From Mesostigma viride (taxonomy: Eukaryota; Streptophyta; Mesostigmatophyceae; Mesostigmatales; Mesostigmataceae): a stretch of 64,000 nt of DNA. Location: contig RPFO01000027.1 of assembly GCA_009746045.1 (NCBI GenBank), positions 5,703,924 through 5,767,923 of the forward strand, read 5' to 3'. The notes under the pieces are model-generated. The model worked only from the letters and a program-made list of their open reading frames with translations. It made no database searches and was not told where the DNA came from. The position numbers and the translations under genes are program-made. Positions 1 through 18,599 of this stretch are shown here, piece by piece (the stretch's first letter is position 1; every line of letters begins with the position of its first letter).

Positions 1-30
1 GGGGTGGGGTGGGGTGGGGTGGCTGGGTCC
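1..30. repeat. GGGGT pentamer repeat
   Basis: The window opens inside a run of GGGGT units, which is G-quadruplex prone. It continues into G/T-rich sequence without a recognisable gene. Confidence 0.8.
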
Positions 31-768
31 GGGCGCAATATGTCTGACACATCAACCAAAAAGGGCACGTACTCAGCGAAGTTGCTGTCGAAACAACAAA
101 GCCACGGAGGGTGGGTCGTAGGGGTTGGGTGGTGCGGGGGTGAGTGGTAGAAAGGGCAGTATGCGGGTGCAAAAGACCGGCTGGGTGGGTTGGAGTTGGC
201 TGGTTGGTTTGGCAGGCAGGCGGGTTGGCTGCTTGTGTGGGCTCTAGGGTGGGTTGATGGGTGAGCGGGCAGGCGGGTGGCTGCCACCCATCCACCAACC
301 AACCTGGGAGGATTGGTGGTTGGGGTTGGATGGCCCACCCAGACACATCAACCAAGGGCGAAAGCACGCAGCGGACCGTTGCCCACACACAGCCGATACG
401 ACACAGAAACAGCCGACACAGAAACAGCCCGAAGAAACACGGTACATAGGTTGGAATCAGGTTTAAAGCCGGAACCCGAGGACTGCTGGGCTCAATACTA
501 TGCAGAGACAGCAGAGCAGGGCTGGGAAACAAGAAGATTAGGGCTGGGGTGTCAAGAGGACTAGCACTAGGGAAAGCCAAGGGGATTAAGACTAGGCTAT
601 CAAGGACATGGGGTTGTCTTCCAAAAGCCAGAGGCGGAGGAGGAGGCGGGTGGCAATGCCAGGCCTGCTTACGGGCGGGCAAATATGGGTGGATACTAGC
701 CACCGCGGGCGTGCGCCTGACAACAGTAGAAGAAACCAAATCATAGTAACAATAACCAGCGTTGGTTA
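31..768. other. Intergenic, no gene supported
   Basis: This stretch is G/T-rich on the plus strand and then A-rich from about 440. Short open frames exist in several phases, but none shows a domain or convincing codon pattern. I see no gene here. Confidence 0.5.
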
Positions 769-981
769 GGTAAAAGACCAGTAGTAAGAGGCGATAGCCA
801 GTGATGATGACGATAACAATGGCTTCAACATTAGCAATAGGTAAAAGACCAGTAGTAAGAGGCGATAGCCAGTGATGATAACGATAACAATGGCTTCAAC
901 ATTAGCAATAGGTAAAAGACCAGTAGTAAGAGGCGAAAGCCAGTGATGATGACGATAACAATGGCTTCAACATTAGCAATG
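769..981. repeat. 71-bp tandem repeat, 3 copies
   Basis: Three near-identical 71-bp units start at 769, 840 and 911, each with GGTAAAAGACCAGTAGTAAG. They differ by single bases (for example gatgacg/gataacg), so the expansion is recent. Confidence 0.9.
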
Positions 982-1188
982 TAGCAATAGAAGAACTGGT
1001 TCAAAAATATAGAGAAATAATAACAACAAGAAGAAATCAACAAGAAGGGTAGCATTTGCTCATTGATAGGACTGCGGTAGTATGTCATGTGCCACGGTTA
1101 CGGGGAGCCGGGCAAGAGATGTGTACCCCTGCCCCCCCCTGACCACCACCCACACACCCTGACCTCCCATTTCACCTCTCTAGGCATG

Positions 1189-1311
1189 TCCCTCCCTCCC
1201 TCCCTCCCTCCCTCCCTCCCTCCCTCCCTCCCTCCCTCCCTCCCTCCCTCCCTCCCTCCCTCCCTCCCTCCCTCCCTCCCTCCCTCCCTCCCTCCCTCCC
1301 TCCCTCCCTGT
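1189..1311. repeat. (TCCC)n microsatellite
   Basis: About 30 uninterrupted TCCC units. The minus strand reads (GGGA)n, a strong G-quadruplex and triplex candidate. It directly abuts a (TGTC)n array. Confidence 0.95.
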
Positions 1312-1437
<126 letters not shown>

Positions 1438-1468
1438 GTCACGCACACGCCTGCCCGCCCGCCCGCCC

Positions 1469-1664
1469 GCACCCACACCCACACCCACACCCACACCCAC
1501 ACCCACACCCACACCCACACCCACACCCACACCCACACCCACACCCACACCCACACCCACACCCACACCCACACCCACACCCACACCCACACCCACACCC
1601 ACACCCACACCCACACCCACACCCACACCCACACCCACACCCACACCCACACCCACACCCACAC
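1469..1664. repeat. (ACCCAC)n hexamer array
   Basis: About 32 units of ACCCAC, the third adjacent simple array in 480 bp. The unit differs from the usual plant TTTAGGG and algal TTTTAGGG telomere repeats, so I do not read it as telomeric. Confidence 0.95.
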
Positions 1665-1752
1665 GCACACGCACACGCGCCCCTTCACCCCGGCTCTTCC
1701 CCTCTTCCCATTCCTCCTTCCTCCCCGGATACCATTAACGATATTAATGCCG

Positions 1753-2354
1753 TCAATGCCAGCAATACTGTTGGTTCTGACAAAACACGCTCTTGCACGC
1801 TAGAAGCGTGAAGATGACCGATAATGTGGCTTCACCATCTCTCATATTGAGCCCGCGTTGGGGTGAAATAACAACCAGCTTTCCACTTGGGAAAAGGCAA
1901 ACAGCCAGTAAATAGTCTTCGCTGATAGTAGGAATGGTGCATCTTATAGGGCTGGACGATGCAGCAGGGATGGTTATGTAGTCAAGCAATCCACGTGCGC
2001 ATTAACATTTGGCGGAAAACGTTTGGATTCGTTGCTGATGGTGAGACAAACACCCAGTAGGCAAACGCGCGCTTTATGGCATCGTGCAAGCTGAGCCTAA
2101 AGAACCCAATAAATTGGCTGACGGATTCGCTCAACAAACGACCTTTCGTGTGCGCTATAAACCCCACCGCCAACCCAGCTCGTACCTTCCATGTCCAGCT
2201 CTTCCAGCAGCGCATCAACGCGACTCCGTGAAAGGCTTTTTGTGGCTTTTTTACAGACGGGCTCGACAAAGAATGTGGGGTCGGCATTTAAAGGCAAAGT
2301 AGTCTCAGCTAATGGCTTTCTACCGCGTTTTGCACCCATGGTAAACCAACACAC
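1753..2354 (-). pseudogene. Frame-broken coding remnant, function unknown
   Basis: Reading the minus strand from an ATG at about 2340, a protein-like frame starts MGAKRGRKPLAET and runs to about 2110. It then continues plausibly in a second frame (2100 to 1985, with LSLHDAIKRAFAYWVF) and a third (1985 to 1753, with DYITIPAASSSPIRC). The three pieces look coding and are collinear, but frameshifts and an in-frame TGA separate them. It is either a decayed gene or transposase, or a gene with small unrecognised introns; a possible GT donor lies near 2185. It is divergent from the PDI gene. I recognise no family. Confidence 0.3.
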
Positions 2355-3179
2355 TCGTTCTCTTAGGCAGACGAAGCACGATTTTTATGCCGCGCCAGCG
2401 GGGCTACAGCAGCCCAGGTATTCAACCAAGCCGGCTAACTAGCTTCAGCTTGTAGCTCAGAAGACCAGCAGGACATGCGCGACATCTAGAATCGCTGTTA
2501 CAAAGCTGTATCGCTCGTCGGATAATGGGAGCTCTTGCAAAAATATATGCGCTTTGGTTGCCCCACCATGCCCGTTGTGCTGGCCTGCGTGTAAAGACAC
2601 AATCATTTCAACATATACAAGGCTGGTTGAATACAACGGTCGGGAAACGCCGCGCCTACCAATGTTTTTTTTTTATCTGATTCTGCCCGCTAACACCTGC
2701 CGTCAGTGCCGTGGCGCGCTGCGTGCACAGTCCACCATTCAACTGTGCTGACAACTGCAACCGAGAGCCGCGCCGTTAGGACGGCATATGCACTAGACTG
2801 AGTTCTACTGGTTATTTTCTAATCAACTGATATTTGGAAACCTTTAAATGGCTGATACTCGTAGCAGTACCTGTGGCATCCGTTCGCATCAAATCCTGAC
2901 GCCTGCGCTTGGCAGACGTCACTCGGTCACAGTCAAAAGCGGGCTCCATCTTTCGCGCGAGCACGGAGGGGGGCAGCAAAGAAGCGAGAACGAGATAATA
3001 ATTTGCCAAACCCAGAGGAGACCGTGTTTAAGAGTAGTGTATCGAACCTTCCCAGTCGTTCGGGAAAACATCGAGTGTGTATCGATTTCCAGCCCGTGTT
3101 GTTGTGGTAGGGAGGGCGTCGGTGGCTTGGGACTGCAGCATTCGGGTTTCTTGATCGCTGGCTGTACACTCCCCCCGCC
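2355..3179. promoter_or_regulatory. Upstream region of the PDI gene
   Basis: About 820 bp lie between the minus-strand remnant and the PDI start codon. I see no clear TATA box or other decisive element. The PDI ATG sits in the context CCGCCATGG, a good eukaryotic initiation context. Confidence 0.3.
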
Positions 3180-11484
<8,305 letters not shown>

Positions 11485-11984
11485 GCGAGGGAAATCAAAG
11501 GATGCAAATAGAGAGACCTGTGACATGAGCCGATGCATAAAGATAGATGACAACACGCCCGAAATAAGCGAGGGATATTGGCTGGCAGGCTTGAAGCCGA
11601 GCTGGTGAAATGCCTGCATGAGGATTTGAGACCATGAGTTCGCGCGGCACGAAGCCAAGGGGGCACAAAGTCTGAATAAAAAGGGGTGCAAATAGTAGCA
11701 GGAACCGTTGTCTCACTTAATAGAGAAGTGACATGAGCCGCGGCGTATGAGTAAATGAGCTAGTAAGCGCGTGTCAGAAAGTGTAATAGCAGCGTATAGC
11801 AGGTACAGCAGTGGTATAGCTGCTCAAGGCAACCGCCTCTGGGTGGTTGAACTCATTTTTAATGGAGTGAGCCGGACCATTGGAGTCCCTAACAGCCGTT
11901 CACAGCGTCTAGAGATATGGAACAATATGTACATGTTGTCTCATTGATAAATGGAATACATACATGGGCTTCATTAAGTAATTA
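11485..11984 (+). other. PDI 3' flank with stop-codon echo
   Basis: The gene end (gagataagcgaggga, 11477) is repeated at about 11557 as gaaataagcgaggga. Segments with gacatgagccg and gcaaatag also recur (11523/11731 and 11508/11689). A TGTAA element, the poly(A) signal of many green algae, lies at 11782. I see no further gene. Confidence 0.5.
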
Positions 11985-12190
11985 TTTAAATTAAACACGT
12001 GCTGCTGGCATTGGGGAGTCACGGAGCACCAAAGTGCTTGTCATCCCTATGTGCATGCACACTGGGAAGGGCAGGGACCCCCCTCTTCCCTCATGCATGC
12101 CAGTGGCATGCCACACGGCACCTGCACAATCGAACCCGTCGAAACGATCCGACATCCCCCGTGGGTGCAATAAGACCCATGCGAGCATTG
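11985..12190 (-). mobile_element. SINE-like element, family 2
   Basis: On the minus strand it begins TTATTGCACCCACG and carries a B-box-like gggttcgattg. It ends gtgctccgtgactcccc followed by an AT-rich TTTAATTTAAAT tail. Relatives lie at 16160-16355 and 63355-63470. The head, pol III B-box-like motif and simple tail support a SINE; it encodes no protein. Confidence 0.6.
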
Positions 12191-12840
12191 CATGGCTGTG
12201 GTGGCGTGAGCGACGTGCTATGCAAGGCGGGGCATAGCGAGGCTGGCGGTGGGGCTACTGGCTACAGACTGTAGAGCAAGGCTAGGCCATCTACCACGCA
12301 TGCATTATCACTGCACATTTGGCTACCGTGGCAACAAGGCCTCAGCTACAACATTTGGCTACAATGGCTACAATGGCTATGTACAATGTCGTTGTCGTCA
12401 GAAAGCAACAAACGTGAAGACGCTAGCTGCCCAAATCTGAGATTCCGCGGAGCACAGAAAGTAAGAAAGCCTAGAAGCTACCAGCAAGGAATCGAACATA
12501 GGACCTTTGGCATGATTTTGCGGCTGTGTGAGTCTCCTGATTCGAAGGCATCTCACTTAACGTTTCGAAACAGCCCAACTGCGAAAAACCTCTTTACCGG
12601 AGAGGGGTGCCAATAAGTCTGATATTGCGGAATCTAGAGAAGATGACTCACCTCTGGACCTAAGTGAGCAGGAGCACTACGCACAATGGCTATACAATGG
12701 CGACAACAGCTACAAGGGCCCGCGGGGGCGGGGCATCCACATCTTGTGGTTGACCATCATTTCAGTCCCCGCCCCTCCAGTAGACCTTGCATGGGCTTCT
12801 TTGGGCCTTGCTTGTGGCGGAGGTATTCCGGCCGGACAGG
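12191..12840. other. No gene supported
   Basis: Tandem-like ggctacaatggctac text near 12340-12380 is the only structure I see. A T-loop-like gaatcgaacatagg at about 12490 does not fold into a convincing tRNA. Confidence 0.4.
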
Positions 12841-12845
12841 TCGCG

Positions 12846-14100
12846 TCACTGCTCACTTAGGAGCGGGGGTTGACCAGAGTCTTCGTCCAGCGTCCAGCCC
12901 GGGAGGTCGTGCAACATCTTGCGATGAGACAGGAACAGCTGCTCATCCTCTATGGAGCTGAAGGTGAGCAGGACTGGTGGGGGAGCCGCCTTGTCCCGTG
13001 TGTGGGGAATGCGGTGCCCACGCAGCTCTACGTCACCTGCCAGGCCCAGGAGGGCAATAAGAAGCTTGCTCTTCAGCTCGTCCGCAAGGGTGGTTGCCGT
13101 CTCCCCTGGCTCCTGGGGGAAACGACGCAGCACCACTCAGCACTAATTGCCGGCGGCAGGTGCGATCCGTGGCCTCCTGTTCTTCCGCCTGGCGGTGGGC
13201 TTCCACTGAGCTTCGGGAGTTTTGTGGCATTGGCATCCGTGGTCGAGGTGGTCGCTGACCGCTGTCGCATCAGGTCTGCATAGGAGAGTGGCGGGAGGTC
13301 GCCAGCGTCCCACCGGAATGGCTGGGCTGCGATGGTAGGCGTCTGCGCCCCGATCTCAGGGACCTGCGTGGCCAGGGCCTCGGCCGGTGTGGGCGGTGAT
13401 GGCTTCAAGAATCAAGCTTCTTGATGAGCAGGCCGCGCACTTGCTTGCGCTCCACCTGGTTGAGGCGAGAGAGTAGGGCAGCATGCACATCAGAGGCCTG
13501 CGCCGCGATCCGCAGTGCCATAAGCTGAGGTTGAAGCCGGTATCCTTGGCTTCTGCATTGGAGAACGTGGCCTCCACCCTGTTGAGCGCCACGGTCACTG
13601 AGCTTCTCTTCAGCGCAGGCCCTGGAGGTCACGTGCTCCTCCAGCACTGCGCGGACGTCGTCCTTGCAGAGGGAGGCAGCTAGCCGGTTTGGCTGCCGCG
13701 GTGAGCTGGGTTGAGGAGCTTAGTGGAGAGGGCGCCTTCTTCGAGCTGAAAGAAGCTGAACAGGATAGCCTGGCAGTGGACGATTCAGTGGCCCTGCTGG
13801 CCTTAGTACTAGGGTGATGAACTGTTCTACGTAGGATTTGGCTTTGGCCCAGGGGCTGGAGGGCCCAAAGATCATCATGCCTTCCTGTGCTAATATGTCA
13901 GTGATCAGTGACAGCCGTACATATTCTTCCGCCGTCAGGCTTATAGCCAGCTGGCGATGGAAAAGTGGCGGTGGCTGGGGTGGAAGTAACTCCATTTGTG
14001 TGCCCGGCAGGGTTTCTTGGGCTCCGGGGAGAGGCGCTTGGCGATGTGTTGGCGGGTAATCCGGGCGGCTGAGCGAGAACAATAGCGATCGAGTGCATGG
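12846..14100 (-). pseudogene. Decayed LINE ORF1, copy 1
   Basis: Read on the minus strand, pieces of one protein occur in order but in shifting frames. They are an N-terminus with VLAQPPGL and SPSASP, a coiled-coil segment (NRVEATFSNAEAKD), a short hydrophobic helix segment (ALLSRLNQVERKQV), and a C-terminal part with PVLLTFSSIEDEQLFL. The last resembles the C-terminal domain of L1-type ORF1 nucleic-acid chaperones. Several frameshifts make it inactive. No endonuclease or reverse transcriptase follows it downstream. Confidence 0.55.
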
Positions 14101-14229
14101 TTTGAGCTGCTAGCCGGAATTAAGCTCGACCTTCAGTTCCAGACCCCGTTTAATATAGCTTTGGGGGATTAGTCATAGCCGGGATCGTGTCACCAGCGAA
14201 ACTTTTCCCATACTCCCCGCTCACGGGAC

Positions 14230-15310
14230 AAGGCGGCACCCCCACCAGTCCTGCTCACCTTCCGTACGTCCATTCAAGGATATTAACCAGCACGGCCGCC
14301 CGCACTTGCCCTCCACCTGATTTAGGCGAGAGACAAGTGCAGCATGCGCCTCAGATCGATGCCGGCCTGTGCCACAGTCTGCAGCGCCGTGAGCTGAGGT
14401 TGGAGCTTGTGGGCGACCTTGGCTTCCACATTGGAGACCCGGGCCTCCACCGTGTTGAGCGTCGTGTTCAGCGAGGTCAGCTTCTCGGCTGACGGCCAGG
14501 TCACGTGCTCCTCCAGCACTGCATGCTCGGATGTCATCCTTCAAGGGGGAGGGAGCTGATGTGGCTGCCGGCTGCGCAGGCCGGGCTGCCAGGGTTGCCG
14601 AGCTTAGCGACGAGGTCGCGTTCAGTTAGCTGGAAGAAGTTGAAAAGTATAGCGAGGCGATGGGTGAGCTCTGGCAGGCCGATCGAGGAGCTCCTCTACT
14701 AGGTTGTCGGCGGGGATTAAATTAAATTAAATTAAATTATAACATGACTCCGTTGGGAGATCATGTAGCACATATTCCCGTGGATGTATGGAGGGGGGAC
14801 AAAGCCGCGAAACCAAACTAATCTAACTCTAAGCTAATCTAATCTAGAAAACCTACCTATGCTACTCAGCAAAGCGCCCCTTCCGCTTCAAGGGGGGAGA
14901 GGGCTTGCCCACAGGGGTGGGCGTATGAGCCTGGACAATGATCTTCCACCTCTTCTTGTCCTGCATAGCAGTCCAAGCAAGAGAGAGGGAGTGAATGCGA
15001 TGTTCAAACTGAGCCGGGACCACTAGGTCAGCCAGCAACGGCGACCACTAGGTCGACAGGGATGGGTGGGCGCAACGGGCTCACGTAGCTTGCGTTCCAG
15101 TGCTAGCTGGACTATCTCGGCGCATTCTGCGTTGGTCAGTTTCAGCCGGCAGCCGCTGAAAGTACAGCTTGCGTACGGTCTAGGTACTGTCGCCATTTGT
15201 TGTCGTGGCAGGGATTTTTGGGCTCGGGCGCGAGGCGCTTGGCGATATGGTTTTGCGGGCGTCATGGGTTTGCGGGCCCAGCCGGCTGGGCAAGGACGAT
15301 GGTGAGTGCA
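14230..15310 (-). pseudogene. Decayed LINE ORF1, copy 2, interrupted by an insertion
   Basis: It is parallel to copy 1. A start with VLAQPAGP lies at about 15300, then SGCRLKLTNAECAEIVQLAL, then after an insertion a coiled-coil stretch (TTLNTVEARVSNVEAKVAH) near 14400-14470. It shares the LEEHVT and LQPQL words with copy 1. Frameshifts are present. The two copies lie in tandem, which suggests duplication or preferred insertion. Confidence 0.5.
14716..15010 (-). mobile_element. SINE-like insertion within ORF1 copy 2
   Basis: On the minus strand it ends with the stem-loop ctcccaacggag (14748-14759 as its complement) and a (TTTAA)n tail at 14716-14740. It separates two parts of the ORF1 remnant. 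The other end is estimated from where ORF1 similarity resumes. Confidence 0.45.
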
Positions 15311-15459
15311 TGGGTTGGGCTGGGAGCCGGAAAGCTCCTAATTTCCAGACCGTGTTTTGCTTTCGGAGTCGTCATAGCTGGAAATTATCTAAGTTGTCAC
15401 GTGCTTAACTTTTTCGATACTGTGTTTCAGCCGTAACCGATTATACTGGCGAGTGAGTC

Positions 15460-15790
15460 TTAAAAAGGCGCATCGAATGCAAGTGATCTGACTGAATTGG
15501 GGCTCCATTGCATGCAATGAGACGCCAAAGTTCTGAGCTCCGCCGTCAGCCATACCGGCCGCCGTGGTGCCCTTTGTCTTGGAGGAGTTCGGGGCCATGC
15601 CGGGTCCCTGAGTCCCCACTGAGCTAGGACCGCGTGCTTCTGCTGCCGGCTCCGGGAGGACCGCCTGGACCTGGAGGGCCAGCGCCCAGCGGGCCCCTTG
15701 GTCAGCGCGGACCGGCTGGACGTCATACTGGGGTTAGCGCCTTTCAGTCGGTAGCGCTTCAATGACCCAGGCTATGGCTGACATCTTCGG
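15460..15790 (-). other. Conserved LINE leader-like segment
   Basis: The minus strand contains atggctgacggcggagctca followed by aactttg (near 15520-15555). The same words recur on the minus strand at about 62485-62510, upstream of another ORF1 remnant. It is probably the 5' leader or original start of this LINE family. Confidence 0.4.
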
Positions 15791-16159
15791 CTCCGCCGCA
15801 CGCGCGCTGACTTTGCGGCACTAGCACGGTTATTAGGCAGTTTTACTTCGTTCCATGGTGTGGAGTGTCCTAATAATGCCGGCTTGTAATTATTTTGTCG
15901 TGGTATCTCTTGTTAGGGTTGGCTTTCAATGGTTAGAATAGCTTGTAATAGCCCTAGCTAGCTTGTATCCATTGGTACGGTCACTGCGGCCATGGCAGCC
16001 ATGCCTAGAATGTTTGCCTAGCTGTGCCATACCTAGAGCCACGTGCACTGCCAACACACGGTACACCACCAGCCATATTAGCCTTAGCTTAGTCCTTGTA
16101 CAGCCATCATACGTCCTGGCTATGCTCAGATTAATTGCCCACGCTCCTTGTTGTTATGA

Positions 16160-16355
16160 TATGCTCACATGGGTCTTATTGCACCCACAGATCTTGCTGG
16201 ATCGTTTATCGGGTCCGATTGCAACTGCACGTGGCATGCCTCTGGCATGACGGAGAAAGGGGGCCTCTCTGCCCTTTCTTCCTGTTGTGCACACACAGGG
16301 ATTAAAAGCACTTCGGTGCTCCGTGACTCCCCAACGGGAGCACGAGTTTAATTAA
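16160..16355 (+). mobile_element. SINE-like element, family 2
   Basis: The head is cttattgcacccacagatc (about 16177), followed by B-box-like gggtccgattg and tggcatgcc. It ends gtgactccccaacgggagcac and a tttaattaat tail. It is in opposite orientation to the copies at 12.0 kb and 63.4 kb. Confidence 0.65.
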
Positions 16356-16433
16356 TCTAATTTCAATGCCGGTTATCGGTTTAATTGGGTGCCTTCACTC
16401 TGGTTCAGGTGCACTTCGTACGTGCACCCAGAG

Positions 16434-16441
16434 TAATAATA

Positions 16442-16491
<50 letters not shown>

Positions 16492-16720
16492 CAACAATAA
16501 TAATAATCAATAATAATAATAAGCACGTGACTGGCTGACTGCGTCACGTGGGTGCCAATAAGGAGTAAAGGAACCTTCAACCCTAGCTATATACACAGCG
16601 AGCATTATGGAGGGAGGGCACCCTAGCTAGCTTCTCTCACTGCCGCAAGTGGGCAGGCTGGCCACAGAGCGCTCTCTCCGCAGCATGGTGCCGGGGTGCA
16701 ACACTGTGGGTGCAATACAA
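16434..16720 (-). mobile_element. SINE-like element, family 1, with (TTA)n tail
   Basis: On the minus strand it begins tattgcacccacagtgttgc and continues with gcaccatgctgcggagagag, then ctctgtggcc, gcccacttgcggcagtgag and gaagctag. It ends cacgtgacgcagtcagcc and a (TTA)n tail (16434-16520). Full-length relatives lie at 42.2 kb and 52.2 kb. Confidence 0.7.
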
Positions 16721-16869
16721 CCACTGAGTGCAATACCATAGGTAGGCTGACCCATAGCATATATGCTACACTGCACCCAGAGTAGTAGGTGGCTGTTTAC
16801 ACCCCCCACCTGCAGGTTGTAGCCCAGAATGTATTAAAAACCATATGCCCCTTCTCAGGGAGTGAGACA

Positions 16870-17190
16870 GGAATTAATTAATTAATAGACACGTGACTGC
16901 GTCACGTGAGCACTAAGTCAACTCAGTGGGAGGGGAACATGGGATGGAATGGATTATGTAAGCTATCCTAGTTACATGGGGTTGTGGACACCACGGCCCG
17001 AATCGCTATGAATGCCATGGATACGCGGTGACACGCGGAGCCCCGCCCACAGACTCGGGGATGGTCTCCTTCATCACTACTTGCCATCTATCCTTGCGTA
17101 CCATCTGCCTCCAGATTACAGACAAACCAGGAGGCTGCCCGGGTGTGAGTCCGTCACGTCTAGTGTAGCACATGTCCATGCCGAGTCTAT
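16870..17190 (-). mobile_element. LINE copy A, 3' end
   Basis: This is the reverse complement of the 3' 320 bp of LINE copy B (20965-21290), including the hairpin cacgtgactgcgtcacgtg and the TTAATTAA tail. The rest of copy A resumes at 18165 after an inserted element. Confidence 0.85.
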
Positions 17191-17475
17191 CACAAAAAAT
17201 CGGTGTAAAGCTGGCTTTTAGCTTCAAGCTTCAAAACTTCGCGAAGGGCGGGAGCACTGTGGGGGCTGAGATTAAATAAGAGGTACCTTGCTTGAAATAA
17301 AATAAGAGGCGTGCCTCTATGGAGATATATTTTTGGAGGCGAGTTTCTGTTGGCGTTAATTTGTAGTATTGTACGACAACATGTCAAGGGTGACGGAAAG
17401 TACTGAAGGTGCTGTATAAGCGGCACCGCAGGCAAGTCAACTGAAGTCGCGATAGTGTAGCAGAGACGTTTCTAG

Positions 17476-17769
17476 ATGGCGAAATTAAATTTGAGGTTTA
17501 CCTCCAGCGATATCGGTGATTTGAATGGTAGTGCATTGGTGGTACTGCACGACGGTATTGGACGGAGTTCCCGGTCATGGCAAGCGGATTTTGCATCTCA
17601 CGTTCAGAAAACGGGGCTCGGGTACACGACGAGGCGCGACGTTGAAAAATGGCTCGCAGAAAAGGAACCTAGTAGGCGACTATTTGGCGCCGCGGCGGCC
17701 GTGACGTTGTTTACTCTGTTGGATCTGCATCTACGGTGTTCTTGGGTTGTTTCGAAACCCGGTCGATGA
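17476..17769 (+). CDS. 97-residue ORF in the TIR element, function unknown
   Basis: A short protein starts MAKLNLRFTSSDIGDLNG and ends with LHLRCSWVVSKPGR. The 53.2 kb copy of the element encodes a divergent relative (shared VVLHDGIGR, RRLFGAA and LDLHLR words), but with shifts near its start. The reading frame is partly conserved between copies, which weakly supports past coding. It is too short for a transposase, and I recognise no domain. Confidence 0.3.
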   Translation: MAKLNLRFTSSDIGDLNGSALVVLHDGIGRSSRSWQADFASHVQKTGLGYTTRRDVEKWLAEKEPSRRLFGAAAAVTLFTLLDLHLRCSWVVSKPGR

Positions 17770-17838
17770 CTCAGATTTAACGGAGAAGTCGGGTATATTA
17801 TTGATCCTTAATTTTGACGGATCCGTGAAAATGTAAAA

Positions 17839-18112
17839 AAAGCTTGAAGCTTGAAGAGCTCTTGAAGCTTGAAGCTTGAAGCTTGAAGCTTGAAGCTTGA
17901 AGCTTGAAGCTTGAAGCTTGAAGAGCTCTTGAAGCTTGAAGAGCTCTTGAAGCTTGATTGAAGCTTGAAGCTTGAAGCTTGAAGCTTGAAGAGCTCTTGA
18001 AGCTTGATTGAAGCTTGAAGCTTGAAGCTTGAAGCTTGAAGCTTGAAGCTTGAAGCTTGAAGCTTGAAGCTTGAAGCTTGAAGCTTGAAGCTTGAACTTA
18101 GCTTGAAGCTAG
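17839..18112. repeat. Heptamer gcttgaa array with gagctc interruptions
   Basis: Tandem aagcttg/gcttgaa units include several gaagagctcttgaagc blocks and gattgaagc variants. HindIII and SacI-like palindromes recur. The array forms the right terminus of the TIR element. Confidence 0.9.
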
Positions 18113-18164
18113 CTCATTTCGAGACAATCGGTGCCGGTAAATCGTATGAATCCAATTGAAAAGT

Positions 18165-18495
18165 CCACGGGTGGCGGCCCTGCCGGCGCGCGGCCTAGGG
18201 CACGCCAGGTGAGGACATAAGGCCCAGGGCTGGGCGGGCTTGGTGCCAGCTAGTCTATCTATCTGATGTGTCTACCTGATCTGTGCGGGCCAGGTGCCAG
18301 GCTAGGCCCAGGCGCCTCACCTAATAATGTGGGAAACATAGGGCTCTAAATCAGCGTACAAATCCTCATTACTAATGTGCAAACCAAAGGGGATGTTAAG
18401 GGCCTAGAGCAGCATCTTGGTGACGTTGCCGTCGAGTCGTTGCTCCAGCTCCTGCGTCAGTGTCCAGGTCTCGGCGCCGTAGGTCAGGACAGGGA
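18165..18495 (-). mobile_element. LINE copy A, continuation, 5'-truncated
   Basis: This is the reverse complement of 20630-20955 in LINE copy B and encodes the region after the reverse transcriptase. It ends abruptly near 18495, so copy A is 5'-truncated, as is usual for target-primed insertion. It is head-to-head with copy B. Confidence 0.85.
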
Positions 18496-18599
18496 TATGT
18501 ATTACGTATACTCCCAACTGAGTAATTTTAAGTGAGACAACTATTCCTAGCTGGACGCATGGCGATCCAACGCCGCGGAAGGACTAGGTTATGTATGAA

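Larger units (their letters stand above)
17191..18164 (+). mobile_element. Terminal-inverted-repeat element inserted in LINE copy A
   Basis: It interrupts LINE A between cttttc and gtgatag (compare the uninterrupted 20950-20970). Its left end holds agcttcaagcttcaaaac and its right end hundreds of bases of the complementary gcttgaa unit, so the ends are inverted repeats of each other. The interior (17250-17790) matches the element at 52.9-53.5 kb and a fragment at 63.2 kb. Confidence 0.7.

Noticed and set aside
1469-1664. Possible telomere repeat (ACCCAC)n
   Set aside because: The unit differs from the usual plant and algal telomere repeats, and the array sits beside other simple repeats rather than at a sequence end.
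12430-12600. tRNA-like gaatcgaacatagg T-loop motif
   Set aside because: The T stem does not pair and no acceptor or anticodon stems can be placed. At most a tRNA-derived relic.
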